Shown: positions 52,766 to 61,776 of the stretch, piece after piece
Layout of the letters: every line of letters begins with the position of its first letter
Numbering within the stretch: position 1 is the stretch's first letter
Assembly: GCA_963777485.1 (NCBI GenBank)
Contig: CAVZQP010000004.1
Span: 124,001 to 188,000 of the forward strand
Length of the DNA: 64,000 bases
Source: Bog-473 sp963777485
GTDB taxonomy: Bacteria > Actinomycetota > Acidimicrobiia > Acidimicrobiales > RAAP-2
Direction: 5' to 3'
Notes under the pieces: model-generated
Told to the model about the DNA's origin: nothing
What the model saw: only the letters and a program-made list of their open reading frames with translations
The model's database searches: none
Translations under genes and position numbers: made by a program

Positions 52766-53268
52766 GCGGCCCGCTCAGACGGTCGTGCCCGTGTCGTGGC
52801 CCAGATGTCGTTGCAGCGCTCGCACACCTCGGCGGGGATCACGCCTGCGCGCATGAGCACGCCGAAGGTCATGCAGCCCAGGCAGACGCCGAGCGCCGCC
52901 TCGAGGGTCGCCGCCACCGCCAGCAGGCCGAGCAGCGCCTGCGCTGCGGTCCAGTAGCCGAGCCCGGTCAGGATCAGGGCCGACAGCGAGAAGGCTGCGC
53001 CGATGCCCTGGGCGAACCGCTTGGGCGGGCCGGCCACCGGGCGCGGCGCCAGGCCGAGCCGCGGCGTGAGCACCCGCGTGACCAGCTGGCCGAGGGGGCT
53101 CAGCGTCGGGCCGGTGAGGACACGGGCCACGAAGCCGTAGGCGATGACGACGGTCATCCACTTCAGGTCGAACGCGATCGTCAGGACGGACATGAGCACG
53201 ACGCCGGCAGCCACCAGCCGGGCCGACACCTCGTTCACCGGGTTGGGGAAGGAGAACAACGAACGCAT
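52753..53268 (-). CDS. DUF4395 membrane protein
   Basis: A 171-residue protein starting MRSLFSFPNPVNEVSARLVAAG with three to four transmembrane helices and a C-terminal Cys-rich motif (CLGCMTFGVL and EVCERCNDIW). DUF4395 proteins are often encoded near thioredoxin-like or rhodanese proteins and may handle sulfur or redox equivalents. None is next to it here; the divergent neighbour is the CBS-citrate synthase. Its 3' end overlaps the alcohol dehydrogenase gene tail to tail. Confidence 0.77.
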   Translation of the reverse strand: MRSLFSFPNPVNEVSARLVAAGVVLMSVLTIAFDLKWMTVVIAYGFVARVLTGPTLSPLGQLVTRVLTPRLGLAPRPVAGPPKRFAQGIGAAFSLSALILTGLGYWTAAQALLGLLAVAATLEAALGVCLGCMTFGVLMRAGVIPAEVCERCNDIWATTRARPSERAAQLS

Positions 53269-53321
53269 AACCCCGACCAGGTTAGTCGGGTATTCCGGCG
53301 CCCGGGCCGGGCGCCCGGCCT

Positions 53322-54842
53322 TCAGCCTGCGGGCGGCACCGGCTGGGGAGGCGGCGGCCCGACATAGCGGGCGGCCGGGCGGATGAGGCGATTGTGCGCC
53401 GCCTGCTCGAGCACGTGCGTGCACCACCCGATGGTCCGCCCCGCCGCGAACGTCGGGGTGAACATCTCGCGTGGGATGCCACAGGTGTGCATCACCACGC
53501 CCGCGTAGAACTCGACGTTCGCGTAGAGGTGGCGTCCCGGCTTGAGCTCGGCCAGCACGTCCACCACGGTGCGCTCGACCGACTCGGCGAGCTCGACGAG
53601 CGGCCCGCCCAGCCGCTCGCTGACCCCGCGCAGCAGGAGCGATCGCGGGTCCTCGGTCTTGTAGACGCGGTGGCCGAAGCCCATGATGCGCTCGCCGTGC
53701 TCCACGGCGTGGCGGATGTACGGCTCCGCGCGCTCGGGTGTGCCGATGGCGTCGATCAGTGCGAGCGCGCGGCTCGGCGCACCGCCGTGGAGCGGCCCGG
53801 AGAGGGCGCCGATCCCCGCCACGATCGCCGCACCGAGGTCCGCGCCCGTGGAGGTGACCACGCGCGCGGTGAACGTCGACGCGTTGAACCCGTGGTCGAT
53901 CGTCAGGATCATGTATTGCTCGATCGCCCGGGCGTGCTCGCGCGCCGGCACCTCCCCGGTCAGCATGTAGAGGTAGTTGGCCGCGTGGCCCAGGTCGGCC
54001 CGCGGCTCGATCGGCTCGTCACCGCAACGGTGCCGGTGAGCGGCGGCCAGGATGGTCGGCACGACGGCGCACAGTCCGATCGACTGGTCGGCGAGCTCGT
54101 CGGCGCCGATGTCGTGCGTCGGTTGCCAGCCGAGCTCAGCCGCCAGCAGCGACACCGCGGTGCGGAGTACGTCGAGCGGCGCCCCCCGGCGCGCCAGGTT
54201 CGGCAGCAGCGTGCTCAGGCCCGGCGGCATGACGCGGCGTTGGCGCACCTCGGCGCTGAATGCCTCGGACGCCGCTGCGTCGGGCAGCTCCCCGCGGAAG
54301 AGGAGGTGCCAGACGTCCTCGAGGGAGCGCGCCTCGGCGAGGTCGACGGCCGAGTACTGGCGGTAGTGGAAGAAGCCCTCCTGCCCGCGCACGTCGCCGA
54401 CGCTGGTCTCGGCCACCACGACCCCTTCGAGCCCGGCCGGCACGTCGCCGCTCGTCTCGCCGGCGGGCCGGATGCGCGCCACGCCCATCAGGTCGCGCTG
54501 GGACACCACGCCGACGCAGACGTCGCCCTCCACGACCGGGAGGTGGCGGTAGTGATGCGAGGTGAGGCTCGCCCACGCCGCATCGACCCGCTCGTCGGGC
54601 CCCAGCACGTCGGGCCGCGCCGTCATCCAGAGCGCCACCTTCTCGCGGCGGGGATCGCCGGCCCCCACCGCCGCGCGCAGCAGGTCGCGTTCGGTGAGGA
54701 TGCCCACGACCTTGCCGTGGTCGGTCACGACGACCGAGCCGGTGTCCGCATGCTGCATCACGCCGGCCGCCTCGGCCAGGGTGACGTCCGCCGGGCAGGT
54801 GACGGCAGGCGACGTCATGAGGTCTCGCACGATGGTGTCCAT
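53322..54842 (-). CDS. CBS-domain citrate synthase fusion
   Basis: A 506-residue enzyme. Residues 1-125 are a tandem CBS pair (MDTIVRDLMTSPAVTCP, VGILTERDLL, HYRHLPVVEGDVCVGVVSQRDLMG), a module that senses adenosine nucleotides. The rest is a citrate synthase: DHGFNASTF, His352 in GPLHGGAPSRAL and His391 in GFGHRVYKTEDPR are conserved. The third catalytic residue, usually Asp in NVDF, is Glu444 (ANVEFYAGVV), as also occurs in some actinobacterial citrate/methylcitrate synthases. It makes citrate or 2-methylcitrate, and energy-state control through CBS is inferred. It is divergent from an HTH-citrate synthase. Confidence 0.9.
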   Translation of the reverse strand: MDTIVRDLMTSPAVTCPADVTLAEAAGVMQHADTGSVVVTDHGKVVGILTERDLLRAAVGAGDPRREKVALWMTARPDVLGPDERVDAAWASLTSHHYRHLPVVEGDVCVGVVSQRDLMGVARIRPAGETSGDVPAGLEGVVVAETSVGDVRGQEGFFHYRQYSAVDLAEARSLEDVWHLLFRGELPDAAASEAFSAEVRQRRVMPPGLSTLLPNLARRGAPLDVLRTAVSLLAAELGWQPTHDIGADELADQSIGLCAVVPTILAAAHRHRCGDEPIEPRADLGHAANYLYMLTGEVPAREHARAIEQYMILTIDHGFNASTFTARVVTSTGADLGAAIVAGIGALSGPLHGGAPSRALALIDAIGTPERAEPYIRHAVEHGERIMGFGHRVYKTEDPRSLLLRGVSERLGGPLVELAESVERTVVDVLAELKPGRHLYANVEFYAGVVMHTCGIPREMFTPTFAAGRTIGWCTHVLEQAAHNRLIRPAARYVGPPPPQPVPPAG

Positions 54843-54871
54843 GAGGCCACTATGCCGCCTGCGAGCAGGGA

Positions 54872-54899
54872 TTGTAAACGTTGATCAAGTCAATATAAA
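54872..54899 (+). promoter_or_regulatory. Promoter of the HTH-citrate synthase gene
   Basis: TTGTAA (54872-54877) and TATAAA (54894-54899) are 16 bases apart, and the GTG start is nine bases after the -10 box, so the mRNA is probably leaderless. The palindrome TTGATCAA (54881-54888) sits in the spacer and could be an operator for the encoded DNA-binding domain. On the opposite strand TACAAT may serve as the -10 box of the CBS-citrate synthase gene. Confidence 0.5.
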
Positions 54900-54908
54900 G
54901 TCCACCGG

Positions 54909-56066
54909 GTGGAACGCATGCTCACCACCGAAGAGGCGGCCCGCCGCCTCGGCGTCAAGGTGCCGACCCTCTACGCCTACGTCAGCCGCGGCTTGCTGGA
55001 GTCGCACCGCGACCCCGCTGCCCGGGGCAGCCTGTTCGACCTGGCCGACGTCGAGGCGCTGGCCACGCGGAGCCGGGGTGGCCGGCAGACCGCGACACGG
55101 CTCGCCACCATCACCACCGCCGTGACCCAGCTCCATCAGGAGCTCGGGCCGCTCTACCGGGGGCAGCGGGCGACCGAGCTGGCAACCCGCGCCGGCTTCG
55201 AAGAGGTCGCCGAGCTCCTCTGGCAGGTCGAGCCCGAGGAGGGCGGCGACTGGTGGCCGCCCGACCTCGGCCCCTGCCCGCTCGTCCAGACCCTCGACCG
55301 CATGCGCTGGGCGCTGGTGGTGTTCGGTGCCGACGACCCGCTCCGCTCCGACCTGCGGCCGGCGGCCGTGGCGAGGGCGGCCCGCCGTTCGGCGGCCGCG
55401 CTGGTTGCCGCCGTCGGCCCGGACCCCGCCGACGACCGCGACCGGGACGCCTCCATCGCGGCGCGTCTCGCCGCACGGCTCACCCCGTCGTCGGGCGCCG
55501 TGCCCGTGGACGCGGTCAACGCCGCCCTCGTTCTCCTGGCCGACCACGAGCTGGCCACCTCCACCATGGCCGTGCGGGTGGCGGCGTCGGTGCGCGCCGA
55601 TCCGTACGACGCGTTGCTGGCCGGGCTGGCGACGCTGGCAGGCCCGCTGCACGGTGGCGCCAGCCAGCTGGCCTACGAGCTCCTCGTCGTCGCCGAGCGC
55701 GACGGCGCCGCCCGCGCCCTCAACGACGTGCTCCGCGAGCAGGGCCGTCTGCCCGGGTTCGGCCACACCGTCTACAAGAGCGGCGACCCGCGCTTCGCCG
55801 CACTGCTCGCGTTGGCCGAGCCGCTGTTGCGCCACGACCAACGCGCCGTCCTGTACGAGGTCATCGCATTGGCCGCCGCGCACGACGTCCCGCTCCCCAA
55901 TTGCGACCTCGCGCTCGCCGCGCTGAGTTGGGGCACGGGCATGCCGCCCGACACCGGGCGCACCATCTTCGCCGTGGCCCGCGTGGCGGGCTGGGCCGCG
56001 CACTACCTGGAGGAGCTGACCGAGCGGCCCGTGCGCTTCCGTGCCCGGGCCGTGTACAGCGTGTGA
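54909..56066 (+). CDS. Citrate synthase with N-terminal DNA-binding domain
   Basis: A 385-residue fusion. Residues 1-60 form a MerR/excisionase-like helix-turn-helix (MLTTEEAARRLGVKVPTLYAYVSRGLLESHRD). Residues 75-385 are a citrate synthase with the catalytic set His248 (GPLHGGASQ), His286 (GFGHTVYKSGDPR) and Asp333 (PNCDLALAAL), and AALVLLADHELATSTMA. The domain set suggests an enzyme-fold regulator that senses acyl-CoA or oxaloacetate, or a true enzyme that binds DNA. It is divergent from the CBS-citrate synthase across a 66-base region. Confidence 0.87.
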   Translation: MERMLTTEEAARRLGVKVPTLYAYVSRGLLESHRDPAARGSLFDLADVEALATRSRGGRQTATRLATITTAVTQLHQELGPLYRGQRATELATRAGFEEVAELLWQVEPEEGGDWWPPDLGPCPLVQTLDRMRWALVVFGADDPLRSDLRPAAVARAARRSAAALVAAVGPDPADDRDRDASIAARLAARLTPSSGAVPVDAVNAALVLLADHELATSTMAVRVAASVRADPYDALLAGLATLAGPLHGGASQLAYELLVVAERDGAARALNDVLREQGRLPGFGHTVYKSGDPRFAALLALAEPLLRHDQRAVLYEVIALAAAHDVPLPNCDLALAALSWGTGMPPDTGRTIFAVARVAGWAAHYLEELTERPVRFRARAVYSV

Positions 56067-56079
56067 GAGGCGGCGAGCC

Positions 56080-57126
56080 TCAGCCCGCCCCGATGACGAT
56101 GGCCGACGGGTGCCCGCCGAGGTGGATGGCCGGGCCCGTCTTGCCGGTGGCCAGGGTCACCGGGACCAGCCCGCCGGCCTGCTGGGTCACCCACGCCGTC
56201 GCGCCGTCGGCGCTGAGCGCGACGCCCTGGGCCGCGTCGGGCAGCCCGATCTGCGTCCCGACGTTCGGCCCCAGCGAGGTGAGCGTGACCGGCACGAGGC
56301 CCGCCCCGCCGCACACGTAGGCGACTGCCGCCGACCCGTCCGCCCCGGGCGCGATCGCCGTGGGGGCGAACGGCAGGGGGACCGGTGCGTCGGCCTTCAG
56401 GGTGGCGGCGTCGATCTGTGTGAGCGTGGCGTTGCCGAAGTTGCCGACGAGCAGCGCGCCTGACGCCATCGCCACCGCCTGCGGGCTCGGCCCCACCGGG
56501 ATCGGCGCGCCCGTCCCCATCGAGCCGACGTTGATCGGCGTCACCGTGTTGCTGCCGAAGTTCGCGACGAAGGCGAGCACGGTGCCTGACCCCGGCAACG
56601 GTGGCGCGACCGCGATCGCCACCGGCTCCGAGCCCACGGCCACCGGAGGGCCAGCCCGCCAGGTGCCGAGGTCCACCGGCGTGACGGTGTTCGAGCCGAA
56701 ATTGGCCACCAACGCGATGCCCTGGCCGTGCGTCCCGCCCGGCGCGACCGCCACCGCCTGCGGCTCCACGCCGACGGTGACCGAATGGACCACCTCGTGC
56801 GTCGCCGGGTCGATCTCGTGGAGGGTGTCGTCGCCTTGCGTCACGACGAGCAGCCCGCGGTCACCCGCGGTGTAGGCCAGCGCGGAGGGCAGGCTGCCGA
56901 CGGGGACCTTCGCCCCCTGGCGGTGCGTGGCCAGGTCGACCGGCGTGACGCCCGTTCCCGGCAGCGTCACCGAGGCGCCGGTGGTGACCCAGGCGACGTC
57001 GCGGACCGAGGTGCTCCCGACGGGCGTGTTGCAGGCGGCCAGTGCGGGCGCAACGGCCAGCGACAGCAGGACCACCGTGGCCCGCCGCCATCCCCCGCGG
57101 CGCGCCCCCGCGGGCGCCCACCTCAT
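56080..57126 (-). CDS. YncE-like beta-propeller lipoprotein
   Basis: A 348-residue exported protein. A basic N-terminus and hydrophobic segment end in APALAACNTPVG, a lipoprotein cleavage site. The body has about seven YncE/YVTN-type propeller units (for example ALVANFGSNTVTPVDLGTW, VANFGSNTVTPINVGSM, VGNFGNATLTQIDAATL). Such propellers bind ligands or peptides outside the membrane. The ATG overlaps the stop of the upstream aminotransferase gene (ATGA), an odd pairing with no obvious functional link. Confidence 0.8.
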   Translation of the reverse strand: MRWAPAGARRGGWRRATVVLLSLAVAPALAACNTPVGSTSVRDVAWVTTGASVTLPGTGVTPVDLATHRQGAKVPVGSLPSALAYTAGDRGLLVVTQGDDTLHEIDPATHEVVHSVTVGVEPQAVAVAPGGTHGQGIALVANFGSNTVTPVDLGTWRAGPPVAVGSEPVAIAVAPPLPGSGTVLAFVANFGSNTVTPINVGSMGTGAPIPVGPSPQAVAMASGALLVGNFGNATLTQIDAATLKADAPVPLPFAPTAIAPGADGSAAVAYVCGGAGLVPVTLTSLGPNVGTQIGLPDAAQGVALSADGATAWVTQQAGGLVPVTLATGKTGPAIHLGGHPSAIVIGAG

Positions 57127-58527
57127 CCGCGGGCGCACGCTGCTCCCGCCGGCCGGTCGGCCGTCGTCCAGCCGGGCGCATCGCCCTCGGGCCAGTAGTC
57201 GCCGGTCACCCGGTCCTGCACGTAGGTCACCGGCGCCGGCGTCCCCGACGCGAGGGCGCGCAGCGCGTCGAGCAACGCGTCCACGTCCTCGCTCGACGTG
57301 CCGAGGCCGCAGCTGGCCCGCACCGCGCCGGGGATCCCGCTGCGGTCGCCGCGGCGTACCGCCGCCCGCGCCTCGGCCAGTCCGGCGCTCCCGACGCCGA
57401 GAAGGCGGATGAGATAGGGGTGCGCACAGAAGCAGCCGTGCCGCACGCCGACGCCGAACTCGGCGCTGAGCCGGGCCGCCACCAGCGCGTGATGCATCCC
57501 GTCCACCGTGAACGCCGCCACGGCGAGGTGGTCCGTGCCCCCGGCCGCGTCGTCGAACGCCGGGCCGAGGACGTGCACGCCCGGGATCGAGCGCAGGCCC
57601 TCGTACAGTCGGGTGCACAGCGCCGCCTCGTGCGCCCGCACCGCGTCCCAGCCGATGCGCTCGAGCTCGTCCATGGCCGTGCCGAAGGCGACGGCGCCGA
57701 CCACGTTCGGCGAGCCGGCCTCCTCGCGCTCGGGGGGCTCGGTCCAGATGACCTCGTCGAGGTCGACCAGGTCCACGGCTCCGCCGCCGGCCAGGAACGG
57801 GTCGCCGTACTCGAACGTCTCGCGCGGACCGATGAGCGCGCCCGCGCCGAAGGGCGCGTAGAGCTTGTGGCCGCTGAACGCGACGAAGTCGGGGCCCGAC
57901 GGGAGGGGGCGGTGGGGCGCCAGCTGCGCCGCGTCGACCAGGACCGGCACGGCGCGCGCGTGGGCGGCGGCGCAGATCTCCTCCACCGGTGGCAGCCAAC
58001 CGGTCACGTTGGACGCCGCGGTCACTGCGAGCAGCGCGGGCCGCGGCCCGTCGTCGAGGACCCGCACGACGTCGTCGACGCCGAACGTGCCGTCGGTGCC
58101 GCACTCGACCCAGCGGCGTGTCGCCACGCGGGCCCAGGGCAGCAGGTTGGCGTGGTGTTCGACGACCGTTGTCGCCACCACGTCCGCGGGGCCGAAGCCG
58201 AGGCGGTAGGCGAGGTGGTTGATCGCCTCGGTCGTGTTGCGGACGAGCACCACCACGTCGTCGCCGCCGGCGGGGCGCCGGGCGAAGCGCTGCGCGCTCT
58301 CCACGCGCGGACTCGTAGGCGGCGGTGGCGCGCCGTGACTTGTAGCCGGCGCCTCGATGCACGCTCGAGTACCACGGCAGGAACTCGTCCACCCGGGCCG
58401 CCACCGTTTCGAGCGCGGGCGTCGACGCGGCACAGTCGAGGTCGCGGTAGGGCCGTTCGGTGCCGTCGACGCAGGGAACGAGGGCGTGCGCTCCCACCAG
58501 CGCGGCGAGCGGGGGCTCCGGATGCAC
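57123..58527 (-). pseudogene. Class V aminotransferase / cysteine desulfurase-like, frameshifted
   Basis: A PLP enzyme of about 468 residues if corrected. The N-terminus (VHPEPPLAALVGAH, YRDLDCAASTPALETV, HRGAGYKSRRATAAYESA) is in one frame; the rest (VESAQRFARRPAGGDDVVVL to the end) is in another. Removing one base at 58302-58311 would join them smoothly. The PLP Lys is in AFSGHKLYAPFGAGAL, and RHGCFCAHPYLIRLLG and a Cys-rich C-terminal tail follow. It resembles cysteine desulfurase/selenocysteine lyase relatives. Either a sequencing indel or a real mutation explains it; without correction the N-terminal 70 residues are lost. Confidence 0.75.
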
Positions 58528-58563
58528 GCCGTCACCTTACGGAGCTGCCACGACCCTCCCGGT

Positions 58564-58601
58564 CCGGCCCCTCCCGCGCCCCAAAGAGCAGGAGGGGCCG
58601 G
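58564..58601 (-). terminator. Strong GC-rich hairpin after the RsbU-type gene
   Basis: CCGGCCCCTCC (58564-58574) and GGAGGGGCCGG (58591-58601) form a perfect 11-bp stem with a 16-base loop, starting 16 bases after the phosphatase stop codon on the minus strand. There is no T-run, as is common in actinobacteria. Confidence 0.6.
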
Positions 58602-58616
58602 CCGTCCTCCTCTCCC

Positions 58617-61420
58617 TTACCTCCGAGGCTCCCCCGACGTTCCTCCGGCCACGGCGCCCAGCCGCCGGGCCGCCAGGACGACGATGTCGTCGGCGCTGCG
58701 CTCGTTCGCCGTCATGGCGTCGATGACGAAGTCGCTCACGGTGTCGGGGTCCCTCGTGGGCGCCGCCCGCATCGACGCCTCGAGCAGCGTGAGGCGGTCG
58801 TCCAGAAAGACGCCGCGGCGTTCGACCAGCCCGTCGGTGAACATGACCAGGCAGCCGTCGTCCAGCTGGTACTCGTGGTCCTTGTACTGGCAACGCTGGA
58901 CGCCGAGGGGCGGTCCGGGCGGCACCACGAGCTCGGCGGCCCGATCGTGCTCGATCTGCACCGGCGACGGGTGCCCGGCCGAGGAGAACGTGATGACGCC
59001 GGAGTTCGTGTCGAGCACACCGATGAGCGCGGTGGCGAGCCGGGACTGCACGCTCGAAAGGGCCACACGGTTGAGGCGCTCGAGCGCCTTGCCCGGTTCC
59101 CTCTCCTCGAGGACGAGGAGGCCGAGCGTGTTGCGCAGCCGGCTCATGATGCGTGCCGCCTCGAGGTCGTGCCCTTCGACGTCGCCCACGACCAGCGCGA
59201 CGAGGCGGTCGTTCACGGGTACGACGTCGTACCAGTCGCCGCCCACCTCGAAGCCGATGGCGGCGGGCAGGTAGCGCGCAGCGATCTTCCAGCCCGGCAG
59301 CTCGGGGATGGCGTCGGGCAACAGGTTGCGCTGCAGCTCGTGGGAGATCCGCCGCTCGCGGTCGTAGGCGCGGGCGCGGCTCACGACGGAGCTCACCTGC
59401 TTCGCCAGCTGTTCTGCCAGCCCCAGGTCCTTCTCCGAGTACCGCCTTCCCGATCCGGCCGAGACCAGGCTCACGGTGCCGATCACGTCGTCGTCGCTGT
59501 TGCCGAGCGGGACGGTCATGTAGGAGGTGAAACCGAGCTCCTTGGCGATCTCGTAATGGCGTTGATCGCGGCAGGACTCGCGCAGGAACTCGTCGGTCAT
59601 CTCTTCGCTCCACATGGAGCGTCCGCTCTCCATCACCTCGAGCGCCGGGTGCGTGCCCTCGGGGTCGGGCGGGTAGGCCGTGAGGAGCTGCTCGGTCAGC
59701 GCGCGCTTCGCCGGGTCGGCGTGCCAGGCGGCCATGCGGCCGATCTGCCCGTCCTCCCCGGCGATGTCGATGAGGCAGAGGTCCGCGAGCACCGGAACGG
59801 CGACCTGCGCGAGGCGCTTGACCATGTCGCGGTAGTCGAAGACCTCCGAGAGCACCTGCGTGGCGAGGTTCAGGAACTCGTTGCGCCGCCGCTCCTCGAG
59901 GAGCTCCTCCAGCAGCTGCTCGCGCTCGGCCGACTGGGCCGACGAGTGGAGGAGCTCACCGAGGTGCCCGCCGACGGCGTCCATCAGCTCGACGACGCCG
60001 AAGTCGCGCTCGCGGGGCGCGTGCTCAGCATCTTCACGATGCCGACGACCTCGCCGCGGTAGCGGATCGGGAAGGCGTACGCACTCTTGAAGCCGTGCCG
60101 CACCAGACCGTCCCCGGCGAATTGCTCGTCGTGTGCGAGGTCGGCCAGCCACACGGGCTCGCCGTGCTCGAGGACCCAACGAGGGAGCCCTTCGCTGCCG
60201 CTCGTCGCGTCGGCGGCCTTCTCCTTGGCGAAGGAGGGGGCGACTCGGGGTGTGCGCGTCCACACATGGCGGCACACCAGACGTCCGCGGCGGCCCAGCG
60301 TCCACAGCGTGGTGACGTCCCAGTCGAGGCGCCGGCCGAGCGTGGCGAGGAGTCGTTCCGCCGGCGGGTCGTCGATCGGCGCGGCCGCCAGTAACTCGAG
60401 CAGCTCGCTCGTGAGCTCGGACCAGCGCTGCATCCGTCGCTCGTCGCGCCGGCGGAAGATCCCGACGACCACCCGGCCGGCCACCGGATGCTCGAAGATC
60501 GACAGCACGACCTCGACGTGGACCTCGGACCCTGCCGCGCTCTTGACGACCGCGGGGAGCCGGCGGCCGGCGAGCCTGTCGGCCTGCGTGCGCATGAAGG
60601 TGGCGAAACCGCCTTGCGAAGGGCCGGCCATCGCCGGGACGAGCTCGAGGCCCGAGCGCCCCCGTAACGAGCCGTGCGGCCACCCCAGGAGGTCTTCTGC
60701 CGCGACGTTGGCGTAGTGGATGACGCCTTGCTCGTCGGTGGCGATGACGCCGTCGTTGAGGCAATCGAGCAGCGAACGCACGCCGGGGATCGGCCACGCT
60801 TCGAAGCCCTGGGCTGGGTCCACCGCGTCGTGTGCCGTCGCGCCCACGGTGAGCCCCACCTCGTGCTCGTCATCCCAGCGGAACTGGCCGACCGGATCGA
60901 CCGCCAAGTCGGACGGGGACGCCGGCTCGAGCCGTGACGTGAACCACACCGTCTTGCCCGGGTGGCCGTGCTGCACCTCGATGCCCCAGGCATCCGCGAG
61001 CGACTCGACGATGCGCAAGCCACGACCGCGGGGCCTGTCCGGTGCCGGCTGCTGTGGAACGGGGAAGCCGGGTGCCTCGTCGGTGACGCGCACCTGCACG
61101 GAACGCCCCTGGGCTTCCGGCGTGACGGCGATGCCGACCTCGAACGCCGTGTCGGCGTGCTCCACGGCGTTGGTGGCGAGCTCCGAGAGCATCAGTGCGA
61201 GCGGGTCGAGGTCCTCGTCGCCGTTCCCGCGCAGATGCTCGAGGAGGAAGTGCCGCGCCGCCCTCACCGACACGCATGCCGCCGGGAAACGCCGCACGAC
61301 GGATGTCGTCGCGTCCCCTGTGCGCGCGTTCTCTGCCGTAGCGAAGGCGTCGTTCACCGCCGGCCCACCCTCCGTGGTCGTTCCACCCGGTGCGAGTCCC
61401 GGGGTCCTCCGGTTTTCCAT
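58617..61420 (-). pseudogene. HATPase-PAS-GAF-GAF-SpoIIE (RsbU-like) phosphatase, frameshifted
   Basis: If corrected, about 935 residues. In order: anti-sigma-factor kinase-like HATPase (ALMLSELATNAVEHAD, VTDEAPGFP, RGRGLRIVESLADAWG), PAS (DCLNDGVIATDEQGVIHYAN), GAF (LDWDVTTLWTLGR), a second GAF-like domain (VPVLADLCLIDIAG), and a PP2C/SpoIIE phosphatase (HELQRNLLPDAIPELPGWK, GGDWYDVV, GDVEGHDLEAA, FTDGLVERRG). The first part ends in a stop at 59984 in one frame; the second continues in another, and adding one C to the CCCC run at 60014-60017 restores TRPRERDFGVVELMD. It probably controls an alternative sigma factor by partner switching; this gene either carries a sequencing error or is broken. 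Confidence 0.78.
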
Positions 61421-61485
61421 AGCGGTTGCGCTACCTCTGCCCGGCAGGCCCGGTGTCTAAACCGCCCGGTCGGCGCCCCGGGGGC

Positions 61486-61491
61486 TACCCT
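61486..61491 (+). promoter_or_regulatory. -10-like box for a leaderless start
   Basis: TACCCT ends six bases before the GTG at 61498, with no ribosome site between. Confidence 0.3.
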
Positions 61492-61497
61492 GCGTGC

Positions 61498-61686
61498 GTG
61501 GAGGAGCGCTACGAGTCCGAGCTGGCCCGCTCCGCCGCCGTCCTCGACGGCGTCGACGACGCCCTGGAGCGTCTGAGCGCCGGCGGCTACGGAGCGTGCG
61601 CCACGTGCGGGTCACCCATCCTCGATGCCGATCTCGAGCGCGACCCGACCCGCCGCTTCTGCGAGCAGCACCTGGCCATCGGGTAG
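61498..61686 (+). CDS. Mini DksA/TraR-type zinc-finger protein
   Basis: A 62-residue protein: an N-terminal helix (VEERYESELARSAAVLDGVDDALERL) and a zinc finger CATCGSPILDADLERDPTRRFCEQH. The usual fourth Cys of the DksA finger is His (C-x2-C...C-x2-H). DksA-like proteins bind RNA polymerase or, in TraR-type short forms, mimic DksA with ppGpp; function is inferred. GTG at 61498 follows a TACCCT box and is probably leaderless. The longer frame upstream is less likely. Confidence 0.72.
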   Translation: MEERYESELARSAAVLDGVDDALERLSAGGYGACATCGSPILDADLERDPTRRFCEQHLAIG

Positions 61687-61689
61687 CTC

Positions 61690-61707
61690 CGGACCGCCCC
61701 GGGTCCG
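61690..61707 (+). terminator. Hairpin after the DksA-like gene
   Basis: CGGACC (61690-61695) pairs with GGTCCG (61702-61707) around a 6-base loop, starting three bases after the stop codon. It is a short GC-rich stem without a T-run. Confidence 0.4.
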
Positions 61708-61751
61708 CCTGCACCCACTAGGCCAGGGCCGAATGCCCCGGCACTGAATAC

Positions 61752-61770
61752 GCCGGCACTGAACGCCGGC
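61752..61770 (-). terminator. Hairpin after the superoxide dismutase gene
   Basis: GCCGGC (61752-61757) pairs with GCCGGC (61765-61770) around ACTGAAC, six bases beyond the minus-strand stop codon. CCGGCACTGAA is repeated at 61738-61748 and 61753-61763. Confidence 0.4.
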
Positions 61771-61776
61771 GCCGGG

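Noticed and set aside
60012..60019. Programmed frameshift in the RsbU-type gene
   Set aside because: A short CCCC run without a slippery heptamer or clear downstream structure; a sequencing or mutational deletion is simpler.
57042..60062. 1006-codon open frame on the plus strand
   Set aside because: It is antisense to the propeller, aminotransferase and RsbU-type genes, is Arg/His/Val-rich and has no motifs; high GC content creates such frames.
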